A stretch of 64,000 nt of DNA, from contig CASFBR010000085.1 in NCBI GenBank assembly GCA_949292795.1, forward strand, positions 18,990-82,989, read 5' to 3'. The notes under the pieces are model-generated. The model was not told the origin of the DNA, made no database searches, and saw nothing but the letters and a program-made list of their open reading frames with translations. Of the stretch, positions 17,515 to 26,987 are shown piece by piece (within the stretch, counting starts at the first letter, position 1; each line of letters starts with the position of its first letter). The translations under genes and the position numbers were made by a program. Origin of the DNA: an uncultured Eubacteriales bacterium (GTDB taxonomy: Bacteria > Bacillota > Clostridia > Lachnospirales > Lachnospiraceae).

Positions 17515-18998
17515 TGCTTCAACTCCTCATAAAAACGGCAAAACAGATCATAATAATCGCAAATATAGCCATCGGCAAGACTGCGCTTTTGATGCTCATC
17601 TGAAACGGAATCGCCGTCCTTTACAGCGATCGTACGCATTCCGGCAGCTTTTGCCGCCATAATCCCAAAGGGGATGTCCTCAAATACAAGACAGCGCTTC
17701 GGGTCAAGCTTTAAACGGCCGGCCGCAGCAATATAGACATCCGGGTCCGGCTTTCCTTTGTGAATATCCTCACCGGTGAGGATGACATCAAAAGCATCAT
17801 TTAAATTGTGGCTTTCAAGCACAGCCCGGGTCAGCTCCCTTGAATTGCTCGTGGCGATGGCACAGGGAATATGGCGGTATTTCAGCCATTTTAAAAATTC
17901 ACGGGCCCCGCTCTTTAAAGGAACCTCATAAGTATATTTTTCCAAAGCCATCTGATTCCAGTCGTCAATGATCTGTCCGATGCTGTCTTTAATGCCAAAC
18001 CGCGTTTTAAAATACCGGGCTGTCTGGGTGACGCTGATGCCGGCAATGGCGTCCTGCAAATCATCCGGCATCGCTATGCCAAAGCGGCCCAGATATTCGA
18101 TGTCAATATCCTTCCACATCCACATGGAATCCACAAGCGTACCATCCAGGTCAAAAATAACCGCCTCGATCCCGTTAAATGCAGCTTCTAAGGTCATGCT
18201 CTTTCCGGCATTAAGAGCCGCTGCCACATCCGAACCGCACATTTTTTCTGCGGCTTTACGAAAAGCATCGGTCCCGGACTTTAACAGCTCCAGTTCTTCT
18301 TTCGTAAGAGTGCGGTACTGTCCGGGCAAGAGCCGCTCATCCAGATGAAGGCTTCCCATCGTCAGACGTTTCAGCCCGATAACCGTCTTTCCCACTGCCT
18401 CAAACATCCGCTTGATCTGATGAAACTTGCCTTCATGAATCTCGACTAGCACTTCGCTGGTGTGCGCATCTTTATCCGCCGACAAAATCGTCAGGTGTGC
18501 CGGCAGCGCCTGAAGCTGTTCATCCACAGCAAGTCCGGCTTCAAAGGCCGACACGTCTGCCGCGTCCACACAGCCGTCCAGCTTTGCGTAGTACAGCTTG
18601 GACACATGCTTTTTCGGGGAAAGCAGCCGGTGGGCCAGATCGCCGTCATTTGTAATCAGAAGCAGGCCCTCCGTATCCTTATCCAGCCGCCCCACAGGGA
18701 ACAGATCGCGGCGGCATTTGGCATCAATTAAATCAAGCACCGTCCGCTCCCGCAAATCCTGCGTGGCGCTGATCACCCCTGCCGGTTTATTTAACATATA
18801 ATATTCATAGGAAACATAGGACACCGGACGGCCGTCGCAGCAGACCGCATCCGTTTCAATATGAACCTTTGTTTCCGGAGCACAGACGGTGCGGCCGTTG
18901 ACCGTTACCAGGCCCCGGCGGATCGCCTCCTTGACCGCACTGCGTGTCCCTGCCCCCATATCTGCCAGATATTTATCCAATCGAACAACAGCTTTCAA
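17511..18998 (-). CDS. RsuA/RluB-type pseudouridine synthase fused to a HAD hydrolase
   Basis: 495-residue fusion without an internal start or frameshift. Residues 1-240 form an S4 domain (RLDKYLADMGAGTRSAVKEAI) plus the RsuA-family catalytic domain (GRLDKDTEGLLLITNDGDLAH, with the catalytic Asp). Residues about 275-495 are a beta-phosphoglucomutase-type HAD phosphatase: motif I FDLDGTLVDS, motif II ATSNSRE, Lys motif GKPDPDVY and motif IV VFEDIPFGI. The synthase modifies rRNA uridines; the HAD part probably dephosphorylates a small sugar phosphate. HAD enzymes that dephosphorylate pseudouridine monophosphate are known, which makes a shared theme tempting but unproven. Confidence 0.9.
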   Translation of the reverse strand: MKAVVRLDKYLADMGAGTRSAVKEAIRRGLVTVNGRTVCAPETKVHIETDAVCCDGRPVSYVSYEYYMLNKPAGVISATQDLRERTVLDLIDAKCRRDLFPVGRLDKDTEGLLLITNDGDLAHRLLSPKKHVSKLYYAKLDGCVDAADVSAFEAGLAVDEQLQALPAHLTILSADKDAHTSEVLVEIHEGKFHQIKRMFEAVGKTVIGLKRLTMGSLHLDERLLPGQYRTLTKEELELLKSGTDAFRKAAEKMCGSDVAAALNAGKSMTLEAAFNGIEAVIFDLDGTLVDSMWMWKDIDIEYLGRFGIAMPDDLQDAIAGISVTQTARYFKTRFGIKDSIGQIIDDWNQMALEKYTYEVPLKSGAREFLKWLKYRHIPCAIATSNSRELTRAVLESHNLNDAFDVILTGEDIHKGKPDPDVYIAAAGRLKLDPKRCLVFEDIPFGIMAAKAAGMRTIAVKDGDSVSDEHQKRSLADGYICDYYDLFCRFYEELKQ

Positions 18999-19011
18999 AA
19001 TTTCACCTCAT

Positions 19012-20331
19012 CTACCAGCGCCAGCCCACGGGATATTTATTCTTTAATGTCCCTGAGCTAAGCTTTCCAAAGCCAAGCGGATAACCGGCCACACAGACAA
19101 GATACCAGCCATTTTCCGGGCTGCTTTGTCCGCTGGCATCGCCGGCCTCGATCGTTTCACATTTTAAATATTTGACTACCCGGGGATCCAAACGGTCAAA
19201 ATCCAGTACATGACCGCACACCTCCGTTGTCAGTGCCCGGGCAAATGCGCCGGACGGTTCAAAGCGGTTCTTTTTCAGCTCGCCCAGATACCATCCGTTG
19301 CGGATCACATGCAGACCTGTAAAGTCGGGCATCTCTTCGGGGAAATAATACAGGCTGTTTTTTTGGATCACAAGCCGCCTTGTCTCAAAATCCAGCGTGA
19401 TCTTTGCATCCTTTAAAAATTCATAAAAGGCTTCCAGCCCTTTCGCAGGGGTATATCTGTAAGCGGGAACCTTTTGTATATCCGGCGCCTGCCCGCCTTT
19501 TTTGAGCAAAGCGCAAAAATGCCCCTCGCCGTCCACCTGATGCGGCCAGAGCCGCTCCATGGCCACGCACGTCATTTCCGGCCGTTCGTTTAACAGATAT
19601 GTCACGCTGCCTTCATCCTCAACGGCGGAAAAGGTACATGTGGAATAGACCATAAACCCGCCGGGCTTTAGCATATCGGCGCCGTGCAGCAGTATTTCTC
19701 TCTGGATTTTTCCAAAATGCTGCGGCCCAAACGTTTCCCAGTTGGCTGTCATGGACGGCTTTTTGCGGAACATCCCCTCCCCGGAGCATGGGGCATCGAT
19801 CAGCACCTTATCAAAATATTCCGGAAATACGCCGGAAAGCTTTTCCGGATTCTCACAGAGCACAAGGCTGTTTTTAATCCCGAAAAATTCGATATTTTTC
19901 AGCAGTGCCTTGGCTCTGGAGGCGCTCACATCATTGGAAACTAAAAGCCCTGTACCGTTAAGCTTTGCTCCGAGGGCTGTGCTTTTCCCGCCGGGAGCCG
20001 CACACATATCAAGCACCCGATCGCCTTCCGATACCGGAAGCAGATGCGCCGGGCGCATGGCCGAAGGCTCCTGGATATAATAAAGCCCTGCATGGTACAG
20101 CGGATTTTTCGTATAGCTCTGGCTTCCATCATAATAAAAGCCAAGCTCATTCCATGGCACTCTTTTTAAATGTTCACCGGACAGCTTAAGATATTCCTCC
20201 GGTGAAAGCTTTAATGTATTGACCCGCAGGCCGTAGTTCATCGGCTTATCATAGCTTTTGATAAAATCATCATATTCATCGCCAAGCAGCGCCTGCATCT
20301 CATCTAAAAATTTCTGCGGAAAATTGATCAT
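19012..20331 (-). CDS. RsmF/NOL1-NOP2-Sun family rRNA m5C methyltransferase
   Basis: 439-residue SAM-dependent RNA cytosine-C5 methyltransferase. It contains the SAM motif LDMCAAPGGKSTALG, the DAPCSGEGMFRK block with the product-release cysteine, and the catalytic cysteine in YSTCTFS. A C-terminal PUA-like/RsmF-specific domain (roughly 290-439, with RNGWYLGELKKNRFEPS) aids RNA binding. The likely substrate is 16S rRNA near position 1407, by analogy with RsmF, but the exact position is inferred. It sits 35 bp after rnhA and 13 bp before the RsuA-HAD fusion. Confidence 0.9.
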   Translation of the reverse strand: MINFPQKFLDEMQALLGDEYDDFIKSYDKPMNYGLRVNTLKLSPEEYLKLSGEHLKRVPWNELGFYYDGSQSYTKNPLYHAGLYYIQEPSAMRPAHLLPVSEGDRVLDMCAAPGGKSTALGAKLNGTGLLVSNDVSASRAKALLKNIEFFGIKNSLVLCENPEKLSGVFPEYFDKVLIDAPCSGEGMFRKKPSMTANWETFGPQHFGKIQREILLHGADMLKPGGFMVYSTCTFSAVEDEGSVTYLLNERPEMTCVAMERLWPHQVDGEGHFCALLKKGGQAPDIQKVPAYRYTPAKGLEAFYEFLKDAKITLDFETRRLVIQKNSLYYFPEEMPDFTGLHVIRNGWYLGELKKNRFEPSGAFARALTTEVCGHVLDFDRLDPRVVKYLKCETIEAGDASGQSSPENGWYLVCVAGYPLGFGKLSSGTLKNKYPVGWRW

Positions 20332-20366
20332 GAATTACTGCAGCTCCTCTTTTATCTTTCATCATA

Positions 20367-20861
20367 TCACCGTGCCCCGGTCTGGCGCTCATAAACCTCA
20401 TCTACAAGCAGCATCGTGCCGTCGGCAGCGGTCGTGGCCAGTGTATCGCACCGTTCGTTTTGTTCATGGCCGTTATGGCCCTTCACCCAGTGAAAGGTCA
20501 CGGCATGGGGCTTCATAGCTTCAAGCATCCGCTGCCACAAATCGACATTTTTCACCGGTTCATTTTTACCGCGCTTCCAGCCCTTTTTGATCCAGCCAGA
20601 AATCCAGTGCTGGTTAAATGCATTGACCACATATTGTGAATCGGAATAAAGCTCCACCTGGCATGGACGGTTCAGCGCTTCAAGCGCCGCAATCACAGCC
20701 ATCATCTCCATACGGTTATTGGTTGTCCGGCGAAAGCCTGCCGAAAGCTCCTTGACATGCAAAATCCCTCTGGAATCTCTATATTCAAGAACAGCGCCAT
20801 AGCCTCCAGGCCCTTCCGGATTCCCGCGGGCAGCACCATCTGTATAAACCGTTACCTGCAA
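20367..20861 (-). CDS. rnhA: Ribonuclease HI
   Basis: 164-residue RNase HI, which cleaves RNA in RNA-DNA hybrids. The catalytic carboxylates are visible in [23 protein letters not shown] and NERCDTLA, and the basic handle HWVKGHNGH is present. The start codon is TTG at 20861 (giving MQVTVYTDG), preceded by AGGTGG. The lack of a long N-terminal extension excludes the hybrid-binding-domain subclass. It is the second gene of the maintenance operon, 72 bp after the MutS-like gene. Confidence 0.95.
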   Translation of the reverse strand: MQVTVYTDGAARGNPEGPGGYGAVLEYRDSRGILHVKELSAGFRRTTNNRMEMMAVIAALEALNRPCQVELYSDSQYVVNAFNQHWISGWIKKGWKRGKNEPVKNVDLWQRMLEAMKPHAVTFHWVKGHNGHEQNERCDTLATTAADGTMLLVDEVYERQTGAR

Positions 20862-20933
20862 TCATCTTCCACCTTTCTGTATCTTTCATAGTGTTCCGGG
20901 CATACGGCCCGAAAATCTGTATGGCAGCTGCAC

Positions 20934-22646
20934 TTACATTGCCGACCAGCTTCCCGATGCTTCAAAGCTTTTTGCCGCATCCATCGCTTCCTTAATAATG
21001 GACGGTTCAAATCCCATAACGCCCAGCAGCTTGATGGCATTTCTTGAAACCGCTCTTCCCGGATAAAGGATATAATCAAACGTCACATCATTGTCGCTGA
21101 CTTCTTCCTGAAAATGATAGTTGGAAAAGCGGGATTCAAGAATCGATGTCAGCTCAATATCATGGGTCGCGGCAAAGCACAGCACATTCATCCCGGACAG
21201 GGCATACAATATCCTTGAGGATGCGGCAATACGCTCGATCGTGTTTGTCCCCCGCAGCACCTCATCAATAAAGCACAGCACCGGCGTATCCTCAGGCCCG
21301 GCTGCTGCGTCAAGGATACGTTTAAGCGATTTGATCTCTACAATATAATAGCTTTCATTGCTCTGGATATTATCAGTCAGTGCCATGGAGGAATACACCC
21401 GGAAAAACCGGCCCTCATAGCCGGAGGCCAGACATGTGTCAATCGTCTGGGCCAAAATTGCATTAATGGCGATTGTTTTTAAAAATGTCGATTTTCCGGA
21501 AGCATTGGAGCCGGTAAGCAGCACGCTCTTTTCCTCGGCAATGGAGTTTGTCACCGGATTAACGATCATCGGATGATAAACATCCTCCGCTTTCACAAAC
21601 ACCGGGCCATCCTTATGCAGCACCGGCGTGCACACCGGCGTCTGCTGTCCTTTGCTCATATAGCGCCGGTACGAAGCTATGGCAATATCACAGTCCAGCT
21701 CCCCGATTACATCCATCATCGTGTCCAGCTCTTTTCCATATTTAAACAGTCTGTAAGCCAGATAATCAAAAAGAATCATATCAAAGTGGGTCAGCATCTT
21801 AATATAATCCAAAAAAATCGCCAGCAAGTCGGCTGAAAAATCCGTACCGGACACAAACAGCCAGGAATAGCGGCCGATCCCTGCCAGAGGGCGGGCACAT
21901 TCCAGAAGCTGCTTTTGAGCCTGTGCGATACCCTCACAGTTAAGCTGCGCGATCCGCTTTGCCGTCTGCGTCATCCGGGCAAGATAGGAAAATACTGCGA
22001 AATAATTGCTGATACCGGCCTTGCGCTTAAAATATACAATCATATTAAATACAACGACAAGAATGATCGCCGGCAGCCATGTGACCGGATTGACAATGCA
22101 TCCCATGATTGAGACAATCAGCGCTGCAAGGCAGATCAGATGCAGCGTCGGTTTATGCGGCTGAAGGGCGCGCACATTGCTTAAATACTGTCCGACACTG
22201 GATGTCCTGAGCTTTCCAAGACAGCGCAGCTCATAGATAACCTGTGTCCGCTCCTGCTCATGACTGTCAAAATACCGGGCAATGCGATCCCGCTCCAGAA
22301 GCGGGCCTTCCTCCATACACGGCATATGCAGCAGCGCATAAAGATATTCTTCGCCGATACCGGTACTTGTGTTGTTTAAGATCATGAATACCGTTTCCAT
22401 ATCCAGATCATTCCATGTAATATCGTCGATCACCGGCGTATCCTTCTTCTTATGTTCATAATAATGGCTGATCCCATGGTCATTGTAGCGCGCTGCGGAA
22501 TAGTCATTTTTCGGCAATGCGCCATATTCTGCCTGAATCCTTGCGAAAAGCTTCTTTTTCCGGCTGGTCCTGTCATAAACCATCTTGGCAATGATCACAA
22601 CGACAACGGCTGCAACAAGAAGCAATATCATCTGTTTTGAGTCCAT
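20934..22646 (-). CDS. Membrane-anchored MutS-family ATPase
   Basis: 570-residue protein with the MutS ATPase domain but no mismatch-recognition or connector domain. Walker A is GSNASGKST (residues about 379-387), Walker B FIDEVLRGTNT, and the dimer motif THDIEL follows. Three hydrophobic segments are visible: 6-23 (MILLLVAAVVVVIIAKMV) and a hairpin at about 168-185 and 190-206. The ATPase is therefore predicted to be tethered to the membrane with the nucleotide domain in the cytosol. Mismatch repair by this protein is unlikely; its real role is unknown. The ATG at 22646 has GGGAG 6 nt upstream, and a good promoter lies at 22746-22774. Confidence 0.85.
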   Translation of the reverse strand: MDSKQMILLLVAAVVVVIIAKMVYDRTSRKKKLFARIQAEYGALPKNDYSAARYNDHGISHYYEHKKKDTPVIDDITWNDLDMETVFMILNNTSTGIGEEYLYALLHMPCMEEGPLLERDRIARYFDSHEQERTQVIYELRCLGKLRTSSVGQYLSNVRALQPHKPTLHLICLAALIVSIMGCIVNPVTWLPAIILVVVFNMIVYFKRKAGISNYFAVFSYLARMTQTAKRIAQLNCEGIAQAQKQLLECARPLAGIGRYSWLFVSGTDFSADLLAIFLDYIKMLTHFDMILFDYLAYRLFKYGKELDTMMDVIGELDCDIAIASYRRYMSKGQQTPVCTPVLHKDGPVFVKAEDVYHPMIVNPVTNSIAEEKSVLLTGSNASGKSTFLKTIAINAILAQTIDTCLASGYEGRFFRVYSSMALTDNIQSNESYYIVEIKSLKRILDAAAGPEDTPVLCFIDEVLRGTNTIERIAASSRILYALSGMNVLCFAATHDIELTSILESRFSNYHFQEEVSDNDVTFDYILYPGRAVSRNAIKLLGVMGFEPSIIKEAMDAAKSFEASGSWSAM

Positions 22647-22745
22647 TAGCGGCTCCCGCCTTTCATGTAAGATTTTGCTGTGTATCACACGGCACGCAAA
22701 GCTGAACACCGGACAGAAAGCATCTGCCGCGGCATTTTTATCTAC

Positions 22746-22774
22746 ATCTTAGCATTAATCGTGTAAGATGTAAA
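22746..22774 (-). promoter_or_regulatory. Sigma-A promoter of the MutS-rnhA-...-recU operon
   Basis: Minus-strand TTTACA (22769-22774) and TAAGAT (22746-22751) with a 17-bp spacer, about 100 nt upstream of the MutS-like ATG. The intergenic region 22647-22961 otherwise holds the REP-like element and the ilvC terminator; I see no gene in it. Confidence 0.72.
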
Positions 22775-22792
22775 GAAAATCTGTTCCGGCAA

Positions 22793-22856
22793 GTTGCCCG
22801 TCGGATGTCCACCCGTGCAAGCACGGCGGCCGCCCTCCGGGCGTATCGCGCAAAAC
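22793..22856. repeat. REP-like 64-bp element, copy 2
   Basis: Second copy of the element at 6381-6444, six differences over 64 bp by eye. The inner palindrome CCGTGC/GCACGG is intact, while the outer arm has changed to GCCCTCCGGGC. It is directly joined to the ilvC terminator in the same relative arrangement as at the his operon. The GCCCTCCGGGCGTATC part also occurs near 60110-60125. Confidence 0.8.
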
Positions 22857-22897
22857 AGGCACCTTCACCAGCGTACAGCCAATGAAAGTGCCTGTTT
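22853..22897 (-). terminator. Terminator of ilvC
   Basis: Inverted repeat with 15-bp arms, one mismatch (22853-22867 and 22883-22897), followed by TTTT on the minus strand, 65 bp downstream of the ilvC stop. Confidence 0.75.
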
Positions 22898-22961
22898 ATA
22901 TGAATCAGTAAAATCTGTGACCGATCAAAGCCGTGATCGATATACTCTGTGATCCGCCCGA

Positions 22962-23984
<1,023 letters not shown>

Positions 23985-24030
23985 CTATTCATCTTCAATC
24001 ATGTAATGCTTTATCACAATGATGTAATTT

Positions 24031-24058
24031 ATTTTAGTACTTTTTTTCTCTTTGTCAA
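24031..24058 (-). promoter_or_regulatory. Sigma-A promoter of ilvC
   Basis: Minus-strand TTGACA (24053-24058) and TAAAAT (24031-24036) with a 16-bp spacer, about 60 nt upstream of the ilvC start. Confidence 0.75.
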
Positions 24059-24081
24059 GAGTTTTTTCTAAAAGCCGTTTC

Positions 24082-24128
24082 AAAGCAGATGCCGGCGGGC
24101 AGCTTGCAGACCGGACGGCATCTGCTTT
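24082..24128 (-). terminator. Terminator of ilvN
   Basis: Perfect 13-bp arms AAAGCAGATGCCG (24082-24094) and its complement (24116-24128), extended by GTTTC/GAAAC across a one-base bulge. It is followed on the minus strand by GGCTTTTAGAAAAAAC. It separates ilvN from the ilvC promoter, so the two genes are separate units. Confidence 0.7.
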
Positions 24129-24183
24129 AGAAACGCCAGCCCAAATGAGCACGAAGCTGCTGCAAGCAGCTGGAAAGTGCGGC

Positions 24184-24684
24184 TTACAAATACCGCACGT
24201 CGTCTGAGCCCCGGGACAATCCGCTGATACCGGTGCGGGCCAGCTCAAGAATCTCATAGCCGTCCAGCAGCTGAATAAACGCATCGATCTTGCTCTGCGC
24301 CCCGGTCATCTCAACAATCAGTGATTCCGGAGACACATCGACAATCTTTGCGCGGAAAATATCGGCCACAGAGATTACGGACTGACGGTCCTGTGCATTG
24401 CAGCGCACCTTTACAAGAACAAGCTCACGGCATACGGAATGATCCTCGCGAAGTTCCTTAATATCTACCACATCCACCAGCTTATTAAGCTGCTTGCGAA
24501 TCTGGTCTAATACCTGGTCATCTCCATTGACAACAACGGTCATTCTGGAATATCTTGGGTCTGCGGTCTCGCCCACGGTCAGGCTGTCAATATTATATCC
24601 CCGTCTGGAAAACAATCCGGCCACACGGCTTAGTACGCCGGCCGTATTATCGACAAGGATGGAAAGCACTTTTTTATGTTCCAT
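24184..24684 (-). CDS. ilvN: Acetolactate synthase small (regulatory) subunit
   Basis: 166-residue small subunit. An N-terminal ACT domain (LSILVDNTAGVLSRVAGLFSRRGYNIDSL) is followed by the C-terminal ACT-like domain (RQSVISVADIFRAKIVDVSPESL). It binds valine and activates the large catalytic subunit, which is not encoded in this window. It is monocistronic, with a consensus-like promoter upstream and a terminator downstream, and is divergent from an RpiR-family regulator. Confidence 0.95.
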   Translation of the reverse strand: MEHKKVLSILVDNTAGVLSRVAGLFSRRGYNIDSLTVGETADPRYSRMTVVVNGDDQVLDQIRKQLNKLVDVVDIKELREDHSVCRELVLVKVRCNAQDRQSVISVADIFRAKIVDVSPESLIVEMTGAQSKIDAFIQLLDGYEILELARTGISGLSRGSDDVRYL

Positions 24685-24726
24685 TTCTTCACCTCTTCAT
24701 AAATGATTTCTGCAAAGACTATGTCT

Positions 24727-24755
24727 ATTCTAACAATAATCAAATCTTTTGTCAA
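24727..24755 (-). promoter_or_regulatory. Sigma-A promoter of ilvN
   Basis: Minus-strand TTGACA (24750-24755) and TAGAAT (24727-24732) with a 17-bp spacer. The transcript leader is under 40 nt, leaving no space for a T-box or leader-peptide attenuator. Confidence 0.8.
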
Positions 24756-24758
24756 TGC

Positions 24759-24859
24759 AACAGTGCATAAAAATACATTGCTTTGCATAAAGCATCCGCT
24801 CTATATTCGATAAGCTGAATAGTTTCGTATAAAAATGCACTGTTAAAAATACACTGTTA
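24759..24859. promoter_or_regulatory. Putative operator: inverted and direct CACTGTT half-sites
   Basis: Arms AACAGTGCAT (24759-24768) and ATGCACTGTT (24835-24844) form a perfect 10-bp inverted repeat 66 bp apart. A third half-site CACTGTTA lies at 24852-24859. The first arm abuts the ilvN -35. The rest of 24685-25061 holds only the two divergent promoters; I see no convincing gene. Confidence 0.45.
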
Positions 24860-24939
24860 TTTTTTGTCCTGTCTTTTTTTTAATGTCCGGCGCTTTACAA
24901 CAGGACAAATTCCCGATTTTATTTTGATGAATTATAGAA

Positions 24940-24968
24940 TTGCAAATCCGATTTGTTCAATGTATAAT
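24940..24968 (+). promoter_or_regulatory. Promoter of the rpiR-family gene
   Basis: TTGCAA (24940-24945) and TATAAT (24963-24968) with a 17-bp spacer, about 95 nt before the start codon. Confidence 0.65.
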
Positions 24969-25061
24969 ACTTTTTATAAATACCATGACCGTTGGCACAT
25001 GGCCGTCTTTGCATGGTTCCGGCCGATGCTTAAGATCTATTACGAGGAGGCATCTTGATCT

Positions 25062-25844
25062 ATGAATGCTTATATCGCACTCATAAACTTTCTAAATTCC
25101 ACCAGTCCGTCTGATATTTACTATAAAGTTGCTCAAAACATCCTGCAAAATCTGGAACGCATAAAAAATGCCAGCATCCATGAAGTTGCGGAAATGTGCT
25201 ATGTATCTGCGCCTACGATCAGCCGTTTTTGTAAACGTCTTGGCTATGATTCCTACGCTTCCTTCAAAAATGAACTGAGCCAGGCTGTCTCCAACTATAA
25301 TTATAATAACCGTTTTGTATCGGTTGACACATCCTGCGATACAGAAGACAGTGAAAGCGTATCATTCCTTTATCAGATCAGCCAGTTTACCGATGCGCTC
25401 AAAAAATCCTATTCCAGAGCCTACATTCAGGAAATTGTGGAAAATATCCATATACATAAGCGTGTCGGCCTTTTTTCCTCGGTCCCCTCATACCAGCTCC
25501 AGTACCTTCAGGCCGATCTTTTGCTGACCAAGCATGATGTGACCTTCTGCCAGTCTCCGGCTGATCAGATCGAGTACGCCAAAACGCTTGGTGAGGACAG
25601 CATTGCCGTTGTGCTCAAGCCGGAACGCCTGGAAGCCAAGTATATGGATGAGATCGTAAGCATTTTAAAGGAAAATCATGTAAAAATTGTCCTGATCTCC
25701 AACACAAAATATTCCAGGCTGAATAAAATGGCAGATTTCCATTTAAATTTTAACGGAAATCTGCACATTGTCGACGCCTTCTGTTTTGATATGCTCGTCT
25801 CCCTGCTGTCCATCGAATACCGCAAAGAGTATCTGACAGAATAA
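25062..25844 (+). CDS. MurR/RpiR-family transcriptional regulator
   Basis: 260-residue regulator with an N-terminal RpiR-type helix-turn-helix (ASIHEVAEMCYVSAPTISRFCKRLGY, about residues 36-62) and a C-terminal SIS-like domain that in the family binds sugar phosphates (RVGLFSSVPS; KIVLISNTKYS). GAGGAGG lies 11 nt before the ATG. No sugar-utilisation gene is adjacent on its strand, so it is an orphan in this context; the divergent ilvN and the half-sites between them suggest autoregulation or control across the divergent region. The SIS part is divergent, and the effector cannot be predicted. Confidence 0.85.
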   Translation: MNAYIALINFLNSTSPSDIYYKVAQNILQNLERIKNASIHEVAEMCYVSAPTISRFCKRLGYDSYASFKNELSQAVSNYNYNNRFVSVDTSCDTEDSESVSFLYQISQFTDALKKSYSRAYIQEIVENIHIHKRVGLFSSVPSYQLQYLQADLLLTKHDVTFCQSPADQIEYAKTLGEDSIAVVLKPERLEAKYMDEIVSILKENHVKIVLISNTKYSRLNKMADFHLNFNGNLHIVDAFCFDMLVSLLSIEYRKEYLTE

Positions 25845-25871
25845 ATATCGTGTCAGAGCATTATCGGATTT

Positions 25872-26411
25872 TTACCGGCTTCCCCCGGTCATATAAATCA
25901 GCACGGCCAAACCGATACCGAGAAGAAACATACCGATGCCGGTCCAGAAAAATACAAGCCCCATTGCCGAAAGCTTCTCCGGTATTTTTTCAGCATAAGC
26001 CTGGCGCGGCTTTTGCGGATTATACCATACATCCATGGATGCGCCCTTCGGATACTGTCTGCGGGCGGCCTGGCCGGCATAAAACACCTTCCCGCGGCGG
26101 ATATGAACCACATCGTTGCTGCTTACATACATTTCATCATCACCGGGCCGGATGCCGGGCACAGAAACCGTAACAACGGCGCGGAAGCGGCGGACACAGC
26201 GATACACGCTTCCGTTGACAAAATATTCCACCACCGGACATAAAACGCCATTTCCGCCGCGGTAGCCCACAATCCTACCGATGGTATGGCATGTACAATT
26301 CCGTTTCTTTTTTCTCTCTAAAACAAAGATCAATATTCCCACGACTACAAAAAGGAGTCCGGCTCCACCTACTATTCCAAATGCAAGCAGTGCATCTTCC
26401 CAGGATTCCAT
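25872..26411 (-). CDS. DUF3592-like membrane protein
   Basis: 179-residue protein with an N-terminal span (residues about 9-31, FGIVGGAGLLFVVVGILIFVL) and a C-terminal span (about 150-174). The central extracytoplasmic or cytosolic domain has GRIVGYRGGNGVLCPVVEYFVNGSVY and VWYNPQKPRQAY, typical of the DUF3592 family: a variable strand, then YNPxxP. Function unknown. The ATG at 26411 has AGGAGGG 8 nt upstream. It lies downstream of the ech operon with about 140 bp between, and converges on rpiR. Confidence 0.75.
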   Translation of the reverse strand: MESWEDALLAFGIVGGAGLLFVVVGILIFVLERKKKRNCTCHTIGRIVGYRGGNGVLCPVVEYFVNGSVYRCVRRFRAVVTVSVPGIRPGDDEMYVSSNDVVHIRRGKVFYAGQAARRQYPKGASMDVWYNPQKPRQAYAEKIPEKLSAMGLVFFWTGIGMFLLGIGLAVLIYMTGGSR

Positions 26412-26493
26412 TCACATCCCTCCTCTACAGCTGTTTATGTCAAACCGTCTGGCAGCCTGTCCTCTTTTTCGTCCGGCTGCAGTGCAGTCAAAA

Positions 26494-26626
26494 CGGCCGG
26501 CTTGACGGCTTCTTTACCGGCAGCCGGACGGGCCGCCACCGGCTTTATTGTGCTTACTTTCCGCCTGCTACCTGAGCGGCCGGCCTGACGGCTTCTTTCC
26601 CATCATCCGGACGGGCCGCCGGCTTT
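26494..26626. repeat. 50-bp direct repeat in the 3' tail of echF
   Basis: Two similar segments, 26494-26546 and 26577-26626, differ at a few positions and by a 3-bp insertion. The right copy encodes the Pro/Ala/Lys-rich tail of the EchF-like protein. The left copy lies just after its stop codon and would continue a similar peptide (KPVAARPAAGKEAVKPAV) in another frame. Confidence 0.75.
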
Positions 26627-26982
26627 GACGGCAGCGGCGATGCTTTAAATGTTTCAGATGATTTTTTCACATCCGGCGCCGTGTAGCCCGGCGCCATTGT
26701 CAGACATTTCTTCGGACACACATGCACACAGTTGCCACACTGTACACAGTCAAAGCGCCGGATCGTCCATGTTCCTGCGGCACGGTCCACACTGATAGCT
26801 CCCGGCGGGCAGGAACGCATACACATACCGCAGCAAATACACTGATCGCCTGCAATTTCTACATGTCCGCGCATTCCTTCGGGAAATTTGGCAGGCTCAT
26901 AGGGATAGCCCACCGTTGCAGGCTTTTTAAACAGATTTTTAAATGCCGTGCGGGCAAAGGTCAAAAGCTTTGTGTTTTCCAT
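26554..26982 (-). CDS. echF: Ech hydrogenase subunit F, 2x[4Fe-4S] ferredoxin-like
   Basis: 142-residue polyferredoxin of the NuoI/HycF/EchF type, the electron-entry subunit that passes electrons from ferredoxin to the small subunit. Two tetranuclear cluster motifs are present: CICCGMCMRSCP and CVQCGNCVHVCP. The C-terminal 40 residues are low-complexity Pro/Ala/Lys-rich, beyond the usual fold. The ATG at 26982 follows GAGAGGTG; it starts 5 bp after echE. The DNA after its stop repeats the tail-coding segment out of frame, so the tail may have been longer before a frameshift. Confidence 0.92.
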   Translation of the reverse strand: MENTKLLTFARTAFKNLFKKPATVGYPYEPAKFPEGMRGHVEIAGDQCICCGMCMRSCPPGAISVDRAAGTWTIRRFDCVQCGNCVHVCPKKCLTMAPGYTAPDVKKSSETFKASPLPSKPAARPDDGKEAVRPAAQVAGGK

Positions 26983-26987
26983 CGTCG

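Noticed and set aside
20852-21079. 75-codon Cys/His-containing frame between rnhA and the MutS-like gene
   Set aside because: Most of it lies inside the 3' end of the MutS-like gene in another frame; there is no ribosome site, so I treat it as chance.
24864-25058. 64-codon frame just before the rpiR-family gene
   Set aside because: It spans the promoter of the regulator and lacks a ribosome site.
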